NCBI GenBank assembly: GCA_027186245.1
Contig: CP114485.1
Coordinates: 10,630,001 to 10,694,000 of the forward strand
Direction of reading: 5' to 3'
From: Coriaria nepalensis
Lineage: Eukaryota > Streptophyta > Magnoliopsida > Cucurbitales > Coriariaceae
Length of the DNA: 64,000 bases
The notes under the pieces were generated by a model, which was not told where the DNA came from, made no database searches, and was given only the letters and a program-made list of their open reading frames with translations. Positions 22,997-33,639 of the stretch are shown one piece after another. Every line of letters starts with the position of its first letter. Position 1 is the stretch's first letter. Both the position numbers and the translations under genes were made by a program.

Positions 22997-25900
22997 TGAT
23001 ATTAGAACACAGGTTCTTAATCACCTTAAATTTTTCCGCATCTTAGGTTTTTTTTTTTGGCGCTTCTAGTTTTCCGTCGATTATTTTGCTTTGTCCTTCT
23101 CGGTTCTCTCTCTTTCGCTCATAATTTTTTGGCAGTTTCATATACCGCTAGAAATTTCGAAAAATGATTGTACAAGAGCTACTGCACACAGCCTTAGGAG
23201 TTTTCATGCTTCCTCACGCACCACTCGAACTTCCAATCGTTCCGCCACTACGGCCTCGTTATAAGCCGCCATGGTAGTCCGTTCACTATAATCAAAGCAC
23301 CATTTGGTAGATTAAGTTTCGGTGATTCTAAAACAGGTTTCAAATCCTCTTTCACTGCCGCACGTGCCCCTATGCACCCAAGAAAGATCCGCGCGTAGGC
23401 CTCACTCGCCAAGCCGCCGCAAGCCTTCCGAGCATGCTCTACACGCGCTAGTCTTCTAAAGCATGCCACATTAGCCCTAGCCACATCATCTTGCCCCATA
23501 AGCAGCGCCACATCATATTGCCATGTTAGCATCACCACATTAGCTTGCCACATCAACAGGGCCACATCATTTTGTAACACTAGAGTTGACCATTGACTTT
23601 GACCATTATTGACAATTGACTTTGACCAGAGTTGACCATGTGTTTTCTTCTCTATTTTTTTCATCCTGATTCTATATTTGTGGTCTATTTTTGCATTTGA
23701 GTATTTTAGATGGCACAAAACGAGATTCTTCATCATGTTCAGGCTATATTGGATGACATAAATTATATGGTATGATCCCAATCTATGAGAATCTTTCTTA
23801 AAAGCCGCAAACTCTGGATGTATGTGACTGGAGAGGTAAAAAGGCCAGTTGTAAGAGCTTCTGAATCAGACGAGACTTTTACCACTCGTCTTATTGATTT
23901 GGATAACAAGCATCATCAAATTCTTACATGGTTCTGTAACACTACTATCTCATCTATTTTTGCACTCTTTGGCAGCTTTGATGAAGCAAAGGGTTCTTGG
24001 AATATACTTACCTCTCGGTATTTGTCTGTGGATGGTGCTCATGAGTATCAACTTCTGTTTGAGCTTTTTCATCTAAGGCAGGAACTTGGTCATAATATAA
24101 ATAATTTTCTGGCTCGCATGCAATTCTTGTGGAATCAGATTGATGTTTCTGATCCTATTTGGAAGGATCCTACTAATGCTGAGATGTATATTACATGTAG
24201 AGATCAACATCGCCTTCACTAATTTTTGAAGGCACTACATGATGATTTTGAGCCTGTTAGTGTGCAATTTTTACATCGTTCTCCTCTTCCCCATTTGGAC
24301 ACTACCATCTTTGAACTTGTCCGTCCTAAGACTAGATCGCAGACTATGTGCTTTGAGCCGAGTCATATAGTGTTGGCTGCACCATCCTCGAGTTTTTCGT
24401 CATTTCAGTGAGAGCATTATGACAGGTCAGATACTTTTTGACTCCTTTCTAAGTCTCTAGTTGCGTCATCTCTAGCTACTCCCTCTTCAAGTGCTTCCTC
24501 TGGCCACGCATCAGGATCTAGTGTTACTTTATCTGCATCTGACTTTGAGGCAATAGTCAACCAGGTTGTCCTATCTCGTTTTGGTAATGCATCTTCCTCT
24601 ATCCTCTCAGTCTTGCCAGGTACATCTTCCCCTTGGCTTTTTGACTCTACTTGTTGCAATCACATGATACCTCACCCTACTTCCTTGACCACATCTGCAC
24701 CTTTACCTCATTTCTCATTAATTCGCATAGATGATAGATCCACTATGAATGTTAAAAATATAGGCACCATCAGTACACCTTCCCTTTCTTTTTCCGAAGT
24801 TTTTCACGTGCCTGAATTATCCTTCAATCTTCTCTCTATTGGCCAAATGTGTGAACTTGGATATAGATTTGTTTTTGACTTTTCTGGTGTGCATGTGCAG
24901 GATCCTCGCATGAATCAGACCCTTAGGACCAAGTGTAGAGTTGGGCACATGTTCGAACTCTCATCCTTACACCTCCCCACCACAAGCATCTCTACTGTTA
25001 TCTCATCATCATCCTCATCTCTTGCACTTTGGCATTCGCGTCTTGGTCATGCATCTCCATCTCGAGGTCATTTTTTAGCGTCAAAGGGTTTGTTAGGTTC
25101 AATGTCCACTAGTCCTTTTAATTGTATTTCATGCCAACTTGGAAAAAAATTTGCGTTGCCTTTTAATAATAGTGAGTCTCATGCTACTGCTTCTTTTGAT
25201 TTAATTCATTTTGATGTTTGAGGTCCTTATCCTATTACTAGTATGAGTGGCTTACGTTATTTTGTTATCTTTGTTGATGATTTCTCTTGTTACACTTGGG
25301 TATTTTTAATGAAATAGTGTTCTGAATTGTTGGATATTTATCACACTTTTGCTAAAATGGTTGAAACCCAATTTTCAAAACCCATCAAAGCTTTTCGTCT
25401 TGATAATGCTTTAGAATATACTCAACATGAATTTCAAACCATCCTAAAGTATTATGGCATTGTTTCTCACTTGTCATGTCTAGGGACCTCACAACAAAAT
25501 GCTCGAGTAGAACGCAAACTTAGGCATATTTTAGACACTGTTTGTGCTTTGCTTCTTTCCATATCTCTTTCTACCCCATTTTGGGGTGAAGCTACTATCA
25601 CGGATGTCTACACAATCAATAGGTTGCCTACCCCTATTCTTGATGATTGCACTCCTCACGAGAGATTGTTTGGCTCTGTCCCCTCATATCATCATCTTCG
25701 TGTATCATCTTCGTGTTTTTGGTTCTGCATGTTTTGTTTTACTCTAATCTCATGAGCGCACCAAACTTGAGACTCGCTCACGGTTGTGCTATTTTCTTAG
25801 GTATGGATAAAATAAAAAGGCTACCGGTGTTATAATCCTATCTCTCATCATCTTCGCATCTCCTGTTATGTAGTTTTTTGGGAGCATCGCCTATTCCACG

Positions 25901-27720
25901 AAGTCGGCAAATTCAACATACCATCATTCCCTCCCCTTACTACAGTTCTTGAGATTCCTCTTTCTCTAACTCCCACTAGCAATGTCTTGCCAGAGTCTAC
26001 CTCGCTCTAACAATAATCATCTGATGCTCCCGACACTACTCCACCTGCGTCCCTCGGTTCTGTTCCATCCGAGGATCCGATTTGCACTCCATCACCTGAC
26101 CTTCGCTGATCCACTCGAGTAAGATCCCTCCCATCCCATTTACAGGATTTTCATTGCTTTCATGCGTTAGCTACCTTACATGAACCTCACTCCTTTCGTG
26201 AGGCCCACTAACCCTATTTGGCAGGCTGCGATGAAAGAGGAACTTGATGCTTTATACAAGAACAATACACGGGATCTGGTTAACTTGCCTTCTGGAAAGT
26301 CTATAGTTGGGTGTAAGTGGATTTACAAGATCAAGACTTATTCCGATGGCACTATTGACAGGTATAAGGCTTGACTTGTGGTTAGAGGTTTTACTCAGGA
26401 GTACGGTGTGGATTATGAGGAGACTTTTTCTCCAGGTGCTCGCCTTTCCTCTGTGCGTGCTCTATTGGTTATTGCAACCTCTCGACATTGGTCACTTTGT
26501 CAGAAGGATGTTAAGGATGCAATTCTTATTGGCGATTTAAGTGAAGAAGTATATATGGAGCCACCCTCGGATTATCTCATCCTACAAACAAGGTTTGTCG
26601 TCTTTGTCGAGCTTTATATGGACTTAAGTGGGCTCCTCAAACATGATTTGCTAAGTTTAACGCTACTATCTCTAGCCTTGGCTACTCTCTCAGTTCATAT
26701 AATTCAACCTTATTTATTCGCCGCACAGACCGAGGTACTATACTTCTTGTACTATATGTTGATGACATAATTATCACCAAAGATGATATCACTAGTATCT
26801 AGGAACTCAAACAGTTCCTCAGTTAGCACTTTGAGATGAAAGATCTTGGTCATCTCAGCTATTTTCTTAGTCTTGAGATCTCTTCTTCTTCTGATGGTTA
26901 TTACTTGACACATGCTAAGTATATTTCTGATATGCTTTCCCGGGCCAATCTCACAGACAACAAGATTGCTGACACTCTTGCTGAGCTTAATACTCATCTC
27001 ACTCCTGATGATGGTGAGCTTCTTCGTGATTTTACCTTATATCTGTATTTAGTTGGCAATATTGTCTATCTCACTGTCACTCGGCCTGATATCTTGTATG
27101 CTGTTCATCTGGTGAGTCAGTTTGTGGCTGCTCCTCACTCCACTCATTTCTCAACTGTCCTCTGCATTCTTTGCTACCGGAAGGGAGCATTATTTCATGG
27201 GCTTTACTTCTCCTCTCAGTCTTTTCTTTAGTTGTATGCTTATACTGATGCAGATTAGGTGGGTGATGCGACAGACCATCGCTCTTCCACTAGTTATTGT
27301 TTTGTACTTCACACTTCACTCATCTCTTGGTGAAGTAAGAAACAAACTGTGGTTGCTTGTTCTAGCATCGAGACAAAATATCATGCTCTTGCTGACACTA
27401 CCTCAGAGCCTCTTTGGTTGCGATGGCTGTTACAGGATATGAGTGTCTCTATATCCTCTGCTACTCATGTATACTGTGACAACATAAGTGCTATTCAGAT
27501 TGCTCATAATGATATTTTTCATGAACGGACCAAACTTATTGAGATTGATTGTCATTTTATCCGTCATCATCTTCTTCAGGGCTCACTACAGCTTCATTCT
27601 GTCATGTCTCAAGATCAGCTTGCAGACATCTTCACAAAGTCACATCCTCCAGGGTGTTTTCGTGATCTTGTATCCAAACTCAAGTTGGTCTCTCGTACTC
27701 TACCTTAAGTTTGAGGGGGG
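22997..27720 (+). mobile_element. Copia retrotransposon 2 internal region, full gene order, inactivated
   Basis: Starts with a degenerate primer-binding site (TGATATTAGA, 22997-23006). Gag runs about 23710-24400 with stops, including one 21 codons in. The protease site near 24640 reads FDSTCCNHM, where Copia elements usually have DSG-A-NHM. GAG-pre-integrase LWHSRLGH lies near 25028, integrase about 25190-25760 (SGLRYFVIFVDDFSCYTWVF), reverse transcriptase about 26200-27000 with catalytic YVDD at 26755-26766, and RNase H about 27335-27705 with YCDN, TKLIEIDCHFIR and LADIFTKSHP. A polypurine tract TTGAGGGGGG (27711-27720) precedes the 3' LTR. At least ten in-frame stops or frameshifts disable it. 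Gene order protease-integrase-reverse transcriptase marks Copia rather than Gypsy. Confidence 0.92.
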
Positions 27721-27721
27721 C

Positions 27722-27848
27722 TGTTAGTTTATATTTGTAGTGTGCCCACATCAGTTATATACATATTTTACCTGAACTGTTAGCTTATATATATAGACAT
27801 CCTCTGTATATCATTTGTATGATTCAATATACAATATTATGTTTAACA
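27722..27848 (+). repeat. 3' LTR of Copia 2
   Basis: Short 127-bp terminal repeat bounded by TG (TGTTAGTTTATATTT) right after the polypurine tract and ending GTTTAACA. A TATATATA box is inside. Its partner upstream is decayed except for the last dozen or so bases, so the ends rest on position and TG...CA termini. Confidence 0.6.
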
Positions 27849-28454
27849 CATATTACTTATATAATTTTATCCATATATAGGTTCAAAATAACGTCATACA
27901 TGAGAGGCTTGTTGAGAATATATCTCATATCTAAAGAGAAATCAACGACAGTATCCTAATATAATTTTATATTAGTGGAATACAATATAATCAACGACAG
28001 TATCCATATTATGTTTATAATCCTATGTTGAGAATACAATATAATTTTTTTTATAATTCTCCTTTTTAGTGGAATTCTCCATTAATTTTCACCGGTGGAT
28101 ATACACTGTACGTGATCAGTATCCTAATAAATCAACGACATCAACTCATTTATCTTCAATACAGTCAAATATGGAAGAAATCGCTTCAGAATCAAAGGCT
28201 TGATTTATTACTCCATTTATGTAACATAATCATTCTCTTTATTGTATTTCCTTTTATCATTCGCCACTGTATTTAATTATTCTGCTATTGCCTTTCTCAC
28301 TTGCATAAAAACACACACTGTATAATGAAAAGCTTTGAGTTCAGAAATATACCTTCGCTATAGATTTCATATACACTACAATTCGAACCATGTATACATG
28401 TGTGTTTGTTCACATCTTTCTCCCTATTTACAATTTATTGGGCTTTGGAATCTG
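27849..28454. other. AT-rich spacer, possibly including the left part of the Copia 3 LTR
   Basis: No gene seen. The phrase ATCAACGACAGTATCC occurs twice (near 27940 and 27991), and a related ATCAACGACATCAACTC lies near 28130. The true left end of the Copia 3 LTR may lie in the right half, for example at the TG near 28320, but the downstream copy is cut at 31200 and cannot confirm it. Confidence 0.4.
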
Positions 28455-29004
28455 TTGAAGCCTAAATTCGATACATACAATTTTTGGCAACCGAGCAACA
28501 GCCACAAGTATAATAAATAAAATCTTCTTTGGTAACCCTCATTTTCATTATGATGAAAAACTGATTTCTAGTAAATGTAATTTCTCTCATCTTTCTCTCT
28601 TGAGTGATTGGGTTAGAGTTTACTCTCTTTTGATAATCTTTGTGATTTGTTGATTATGTTTTGCATTTATATGTTCAAGCTTTCTTCCATGGTTGTGTAG
28701 TATGATATGAGAACCATGATTCTTTTGGTATGAGATCTGTATCATTATGATTTGGTAGTTAAGGTTCTTGATCTGTTGATGCTTATATTCTGAATCTATA
28801 TTGTATATTATTAATCTTGAGATTGTTTGTAAGGAGAGAACTATCATCATAGTACATAGGAATTTCCACTCGATTGTTGGAGGCTTAAGTGGAGTAGCCA
28901 TTTATGGTGAACCACTATACATCTTCTCTATTCTTCAATTTCTTGTTTGATAACTTTGAGATTAAACATGCTTAACTGATAAAGATTAGGTTTAAAATAT
29001 ACTA
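28455..29004 (+). repeat. 5' LTR of Copia 3 (visible part)
   Basis: Matches 31200-31611 over most of its length (shared TTTTTGGCAACCG, CCCTCATTTTCATTATGATGA, TTTCTTGTTTGATAACTTTGAG), with a segment near 28730-28830 missing downstream. It ends just before a primer-binding site, TGGTATCATAGC at 29006-29017. The repeat runs in the same direction as its partner. Confidence 0.8.
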
Positions 29005-29005
29005 G

Positions 29006-31199
29006 TGGTATCATAGCTTTGTGAATGCACGTTTCTATCTCTACTTGTGTAATATGTATAGTATAAATTGATTTGTACATATTTTTCATATATATATACA
29101 AACCTGTTTGTTAGATTACACTAAGTTGAAACTGTATCGCATGATTGATATTCTTGCTGAATGTTGAATGCATTACAATACTGAATGACCTAAATCATTA
29201 TGCTTGATTACAATAGACTTATGACTTGTGTAGTGTGATTGAAAATGGTCTTGGTTTCACTACAAAGAACTCTTTGATAATTCTAGCCATGATATTTTGT
29301 TGGATAAAATCAAACTTGTTTTCTATTTAATTGACTGCTCATATATATATCCATCTGTGGGGAATCTTGGGTTTAGAGGTGAGATCTAAGAAAAAAAAGG
29401 CTAAGAAATGAGTTGTCTCAATTCTATGAGAATGAAAATTCCCATGTTTGATGGGACCAATGACTTTGGGTCATAGGCCAGGAAGATGAAGGCATTACTA
29501 TCTCAAAACAGTGTGCGATGGGCACTGAAAGATGATCTGTCCAAATGGCCAAAGGCTGATCAGGCCAAACATGCTTAGATTGAGGAGGATGCATACAACT
29601 AATGATCCTAAATCTGTCTGAAAAGGTACTAATAAAGGTTGATGGCTATGAAACTGCCAAGACTCTTTGGGGTAAGTTAAATTCTATTTTTGCAACTCGT
29701 AATGCTTCTAATCTAGCTTTTATTAAGGGGCGAATTGTTTGCATAGAAAATGGATCCCTCTGAAAGCTAGATGATAACCTTGATGATTTCAGAAATTAGT
29801 AATAACTTTAAATGACACTAATCAAGCAGTAGATGAATCTACACAAGCTGTCATTATCTTACAAGCACTTAGTGAAGATTATAAAGTGATAGAAGACTCA
29901 CTAAAATATACTGGAATTAGTCTAAATATGGAACTAGTAACATCAGGTCTTAAGGCTAGAGAGCTAGAGCTTAGGGGAGTTAAGAAGTCTAACTCTAGTT
30001 TGTTTGTAAGAGGTAAGAAAGAGTCAAAATTGATTAGTAATTCAACTCAAAAGAAACAAGAGAAGAAATTACTTAAGGAGAAGAAGGGTGGGAACACTGA
30101 CTATAGGAAGTGCTATCACTGTGGGAAGTTAGGACATATTAAGAAGGATTGTTTTGCATTCAAAAGAAAATAGGGTCAAGTGCAAACTGAAGGTAATCTA
30201 GTATAAAACATTAATATTGTCACATATTGTTCTAAAGTGTTCAATGTATTTGCTTGCATTGCTATAAGTGAATGAATTTTAGATTTAGGGTGCTCATTTC
30301 ATATGAATCCAAATAAGGAATTGTTTAAAAATTACCATGTAATAAATAATGGATATGTATATATGGGCAATAATAAGAAATACAACATATTAGGTATAGG
30401 TAATATTCCTCTTAAACTACATAATGAAAAAATAATCATGTTAATTAGAATAAGTCACATACCTGACCTAAAAAGAAATCTCATCTCTTTGGGAATTCTA
30501 GATAAACAAGGTTGTGTATGTAAAGCAGAAAAAGGAAAATTATTTGTGCATAGAGAAAATAAACCTATCTTGTTAGGAATTAAAAAGCATAGCTTATATG
30601 TTATATCTGGATATTACTTTGACGCTTGTACTAGCGCTGCTCTTGTATTAGATCATGATAAGATACAAATATGGCACTTGAGGCTTGGCCATGTAAGCCA
30701 TAAGGACTTACAGCTCCTAAATAAGTATGGTATGCTTGGTAAGGACAAGGTTACTGCACTTGAATTCTGTGAGAACTATATTTTTGGTAAACAACATAAA
30801 CTTAGTTTTGATAAGGACATGCATTTAGGTAAGCATTGTTTAGACTATCTTCATACTGATTTATAAGGGCCTAAAAAGGTTTCATCTTATGGTGGTAACA
30901 AGTATTTTCAGTCTACAATTGATGATTTTAGTAGAAAAACTTGTGTTTTCTTACTAAAATCACAAGATGAAACTCTTGAGAAATTTGTTGAGTGGAGAAA
31001 ACTTTGGGTGAAAAATAGACTGATAAAAAGGTTATAGCCTTAAGAATTGATAGTGACATGAAATTATATAATCATCAATTTAATAAGTATTGTTCTGATC
31101 ACGACATACTTAGACATAGAACTGTAGCATACACTCCACAAAAGAATGGTGTTGCAGAATGCATGAATAGAACATTACTAGATAGGGTTGCAGACTGCA
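29006..31199 (+). mobile_element. Copia retrotransposon 3, internally deleted
   Basis: Primer-binding site at 29006, Gag from ATG 29408 (MRMKIPMFDGTNDFGS then a stop), a good zinc knuckle CYHCGKLGHIKKDC at 30112-30153, protease and spacer region about 30280-30620, GAG-pre-integrase IWHLRLGHVSHKDL near 30670, and integrase about 30830-31199 (YTPQKNGVAECMNRTLLDR). The sequence then passes straight from integrase into the 3' LTR at 31200; reverse transcriptase and RNase H are missing entirely. It is a non-autonomous deletion derivative with an LTR on each side and several stops. Confidence 0.88.
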
Positions 31200-31611
31200 T
31201 TGAAGCCTGAACTTAATGTATGCTATTTTTGGCAACCGGGCAAGGCTTTGATTATCCCACAAGTATAACAAATAAAACTTTCTTTGATAACCCTCATTTT
31301 CATTATGATGATAAACCAATTTCTAGAAAAGGCGATTTCTCTCATCTTTCTCTCTTAAGCAATTGAGTTAGAGTTTACTCTTTCTTAGTAATTTTTGTGA
31401 TATGTTGACTTTGTTTTACATGTTTATGTTCAAACTTTCTTCCATGGATGTTTTGTATGATCTGAGAAAACTATCATCATAATGTATAGGAGTTTCCAAT
31501 CGATTGTTGAAGTGATGAACCATTATACATCTTCTGTATTCTTTAATTTCTTGTTTGATAACTTTGAGATTAAATCTGCGTAACTGATAAATATTAGGTT
31601 TAAATTATAAG
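31200..31611 (+). repeat. 3' LTR of Copia 3
   Basis: Direct-repeat partner of 28455-29004, starting TTGAAGCCTGAACTTAATG fused to integrase coding sequence, with a small insertion near 31240 and a deletion of about 100 bp relative to the 5' copy. Similarity ends near AATATTAGGTTTAAATTATA (about 31611). Confidence 0.8.
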
Positions 31612-31845
31612 ACAGTTTACTTCCATTGTTTCTCATTTTGTCTCGTAATATTATAGTATCAAATTCTAACAATCTGGCATCAAGCATAGACTATTTCAAT
31701 CCATACCTATTTGTCCCTTACAATTATAAATTCTATCTGCTTTGTCTTTCTTGGGCAACAGCATAGAGATTATATTAAGAAAGAATCTAGTCTTTTTAAA
31801 AAAAAAAATATTAAATCCTTATCGATCCCTCTTCTTTATAACGTC

Positions 31846-31857
31846 CTATATATAGCT
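31846..31857 (+). promoter_or_regulatory. TATA box of the dehydrin-like gene
   Basis: CCTATATATAGC lies 80-90 bp before the ATG at 31937, a normal plant spacing. An ACGT core sits at 31841-31844 region (AACGTCC), too weak to call an ABA-response element. The promoter is only about 235 bp from the end of a Copia LTR. Confidence 0.6.
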
Positions 31858-31936
31858 ACTTCAAGTCTCCATATTTTTCCTTGAGAGCAGAGACATTCTG
31901 TTGAGAAAAAGTAAGGGGAGTGAAACAGTTTGTGAA

Positions 31937-32278
31937 ATGTCTGGAATCATTCAAAAGATTCAAGAACACCTCCATGTAGGAAGCCATGAAAAAGGGGAGC
32001 ACAAGGAAGATGGGTTCAGGTCTATGATTAAGGACAAGATCTTTCATCACAATGGCAAGAACAAAACGAAGGGGCAGAACAAGAAAGGAGAAAAGAAAAC
32101 CATTAAGATAAAGAAAGAGAAGGAGGGAGAGAAAGAGGAGGGAGAGAAAGGGGAGAAATCAGAGAAAGAGAAGGACGAAGAGGAGGAGGAGAGGGAGGAA
32201 AAACAAAGTAGCAGGAGCAGTGATAACGATGGTGGTGGCTGCGACAGCAATGACAGTTACAGCAACGATGAAGATTAA
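31937..32278 (+). CDS. KS-type (HIRD11-like) dehydrin-like protein
   Basis: Intact single-exon frame of 113 residues. The start MSGIIQKIQEHLHVG matches the N-terminus of KS-type dehydrins such as Arabidopsis HIRD11, small hydrophilic stress proteins that bind metals and protect enzymes during cold or drying. A K-segment-like stretch DGFRSMIKDKIFHH follows at residues 25-38, then a Lys/Glu-rich tail (about 42-95) and a Ser/Asp/Asn-rich acidic end. In HIRD11 proteins the order is the same: K segment, Lys-rich region, Ser-Asp tail. Divergent points are Phe-Arg-Ser in the K segment, few His residues, and an interrupted Ser tract. ATG 31937 is chosen for the conserved MSGII; an in-frame TTG upstream is ignored. 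A TATA box lies about 90 bp upstream. A nearby LTR may have brought new control. Expression is unknown. Confidence 0.72.
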   Translation: MSGIIQKIQEHLHVGSHEKGEHKEDGFRSMIKDKIFHHNGKNKTKGQNKKGEKKTIKIKKEKEGEKEEGEKGEKSEKEKDEEEEEREEKQSSRSSDNDGGGCDSNDSYSNDED

Positions 32279-33108
32279 TAGTTATATTGTGAATGAAAAC
32301 TAGAACAAGCCTGTCCGTTTTGTCATGTCATTGGGTATGTGGTGCTTTAAGTAAGAAGGCTCTCTAAAAAAGGAAAAAAGAAATGTAAGAAGAAGCTGAT
32401 CTATTCAAGTACCAACTACCAATCATGCATGTGTAAATGTGTTTGTTTCTTTTATGTTCGTCACGAATTACGATTGTTTGCAATAACCATTCATTTTCTA
32501 AAAAAAATAATACATTTTCTTATGCCTTTTAATCCTAAGGAGCTGATCTTTTAGGTAATGATAGGTAATGATACACCATATTTACTTCTAAGAAACCGAA
32601 ACGTAAATTCTCTTCAATTTATGCCATCTTTATTTCAAATTTTTTTTATTTGCAATTAACATCAAAAGGCAAAAACGTTTTATATTCCTAATTAATAATA
32701 TTATTTATGAGATTTATTTTCCAATATTATTTAATAATCTTGGAATCCATGGATGTAAGATATTATTTATGTGAGTAAGTATTGTACAATATTTTAAGCT
32801 CTAATTTTTTTTTTTTTAATTTGGCTTCAATTTTTATTACTAAATTTTGAAAAACTTACAATTAGTATAAGCTTCAACATTCAGAGATTGATTTTTTTTT
32901 TTTAGTATTCAAACTAAGATATTAATATTTTCATTTGATGATAGTTTTATTTATACTAAAATAGTTCGAAAGTTCCATTCGATTAAAATTAAACCCCTTT
33001 CTTGAACAAGTTTCACAATTGTTAAATTAAGTAGTGATTTAGTAATCAAATAATCACTTTCATAAAATTTGAGTATTTAAATAGTGACTTAGTAGTCCAA
33101 CAATCACT
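32279..33108. other. 3' flank of the dehydrin-like gene and AT-rich spacer
   Basis: Probable 3' UTR for the first 200 bp, then AT-rich sequence with T runs near 32812 and 32892. No further gene is visible. Confidence 0.5.
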
Positions 33109-33111
33109 CGA

Positions 33112-33396
33112 TTAGGTTATATCATCTTGACATCTTTCTAGCTTCCAAAAAGTACATTCACAACAGTTCAAATCGTAGTAACAATCTTCTTTGCCAAATA
33201 GGAAATCAATATCTCGCTGCTTAAACGCGGTAATATGTACAAGATCATCAGTACCGGTTAAAGGCGGTGCACTTCTTCTTGCCTTCACTTCTTCCAAAAG
33301 AATTTCACAGCATTTTGAATTGAACTCGTTTTGGTTCTCAAATAAGAAAGCAAATATCAGGGCTCCAAATTCTTTTCCAATCTTCTCCTCACGTTC
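33112..33396 (-). pseudogene. Unidentified exon-like open frame
   Basis: On the minus strand an open stretch starts right after TTTGCAG, a good 3' splice site at 33397-33403, and runs 94 codons to TAA. It has no ATG at its head, and begins EREEKIGKEFGALIFAF. Composition looks like real protein, with a Cys-rich end (CYYDLNCCECTFWKLERC), unlike the AT-rich noise around it. I do not recognise the family. It is most likely a last exon or captured exon of a host gene, stranded among transposons; no preceding exon was found on the minus strand up to the Copia at 33640. Confidence 0.35.
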
Positions 33397-33639
33397 CTGC
33401 AAATTATCGTAACACCCCCGGTGATGATGGCAGTTGCACAGTTTCGCTCATTAGATCACCTGCCGTGCTCGAAGGTCGTACGCTAGCTCCTCGTCGCCTC
33501 TACTCTTCCCATTTGAGTCATGAAAACATAGCCAATAAAAAAGTAAACTCTGATCACCATTAATGATCATTAGAAAACACTTCCATTATCTTCAAATATT
33601 ACTCTGCTAGAACCATTGCTTATGATGCTCATCATATTC

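Noticed and set aside
23248..23781. 177-residue open frame on the minus strand
   Set aside because: Antisense to the Copia 2 leader and start of Gag; low-complexity repeats (QWSTL, ALLMWQ) and no family resemblance.
32047..32250. Minus-strand Ser/Leu/Phe-rich frame that looks like a membrane protein
   Set aside because: Antisense of the Lys/Glu-rich tail of the dehydrin-like gene.
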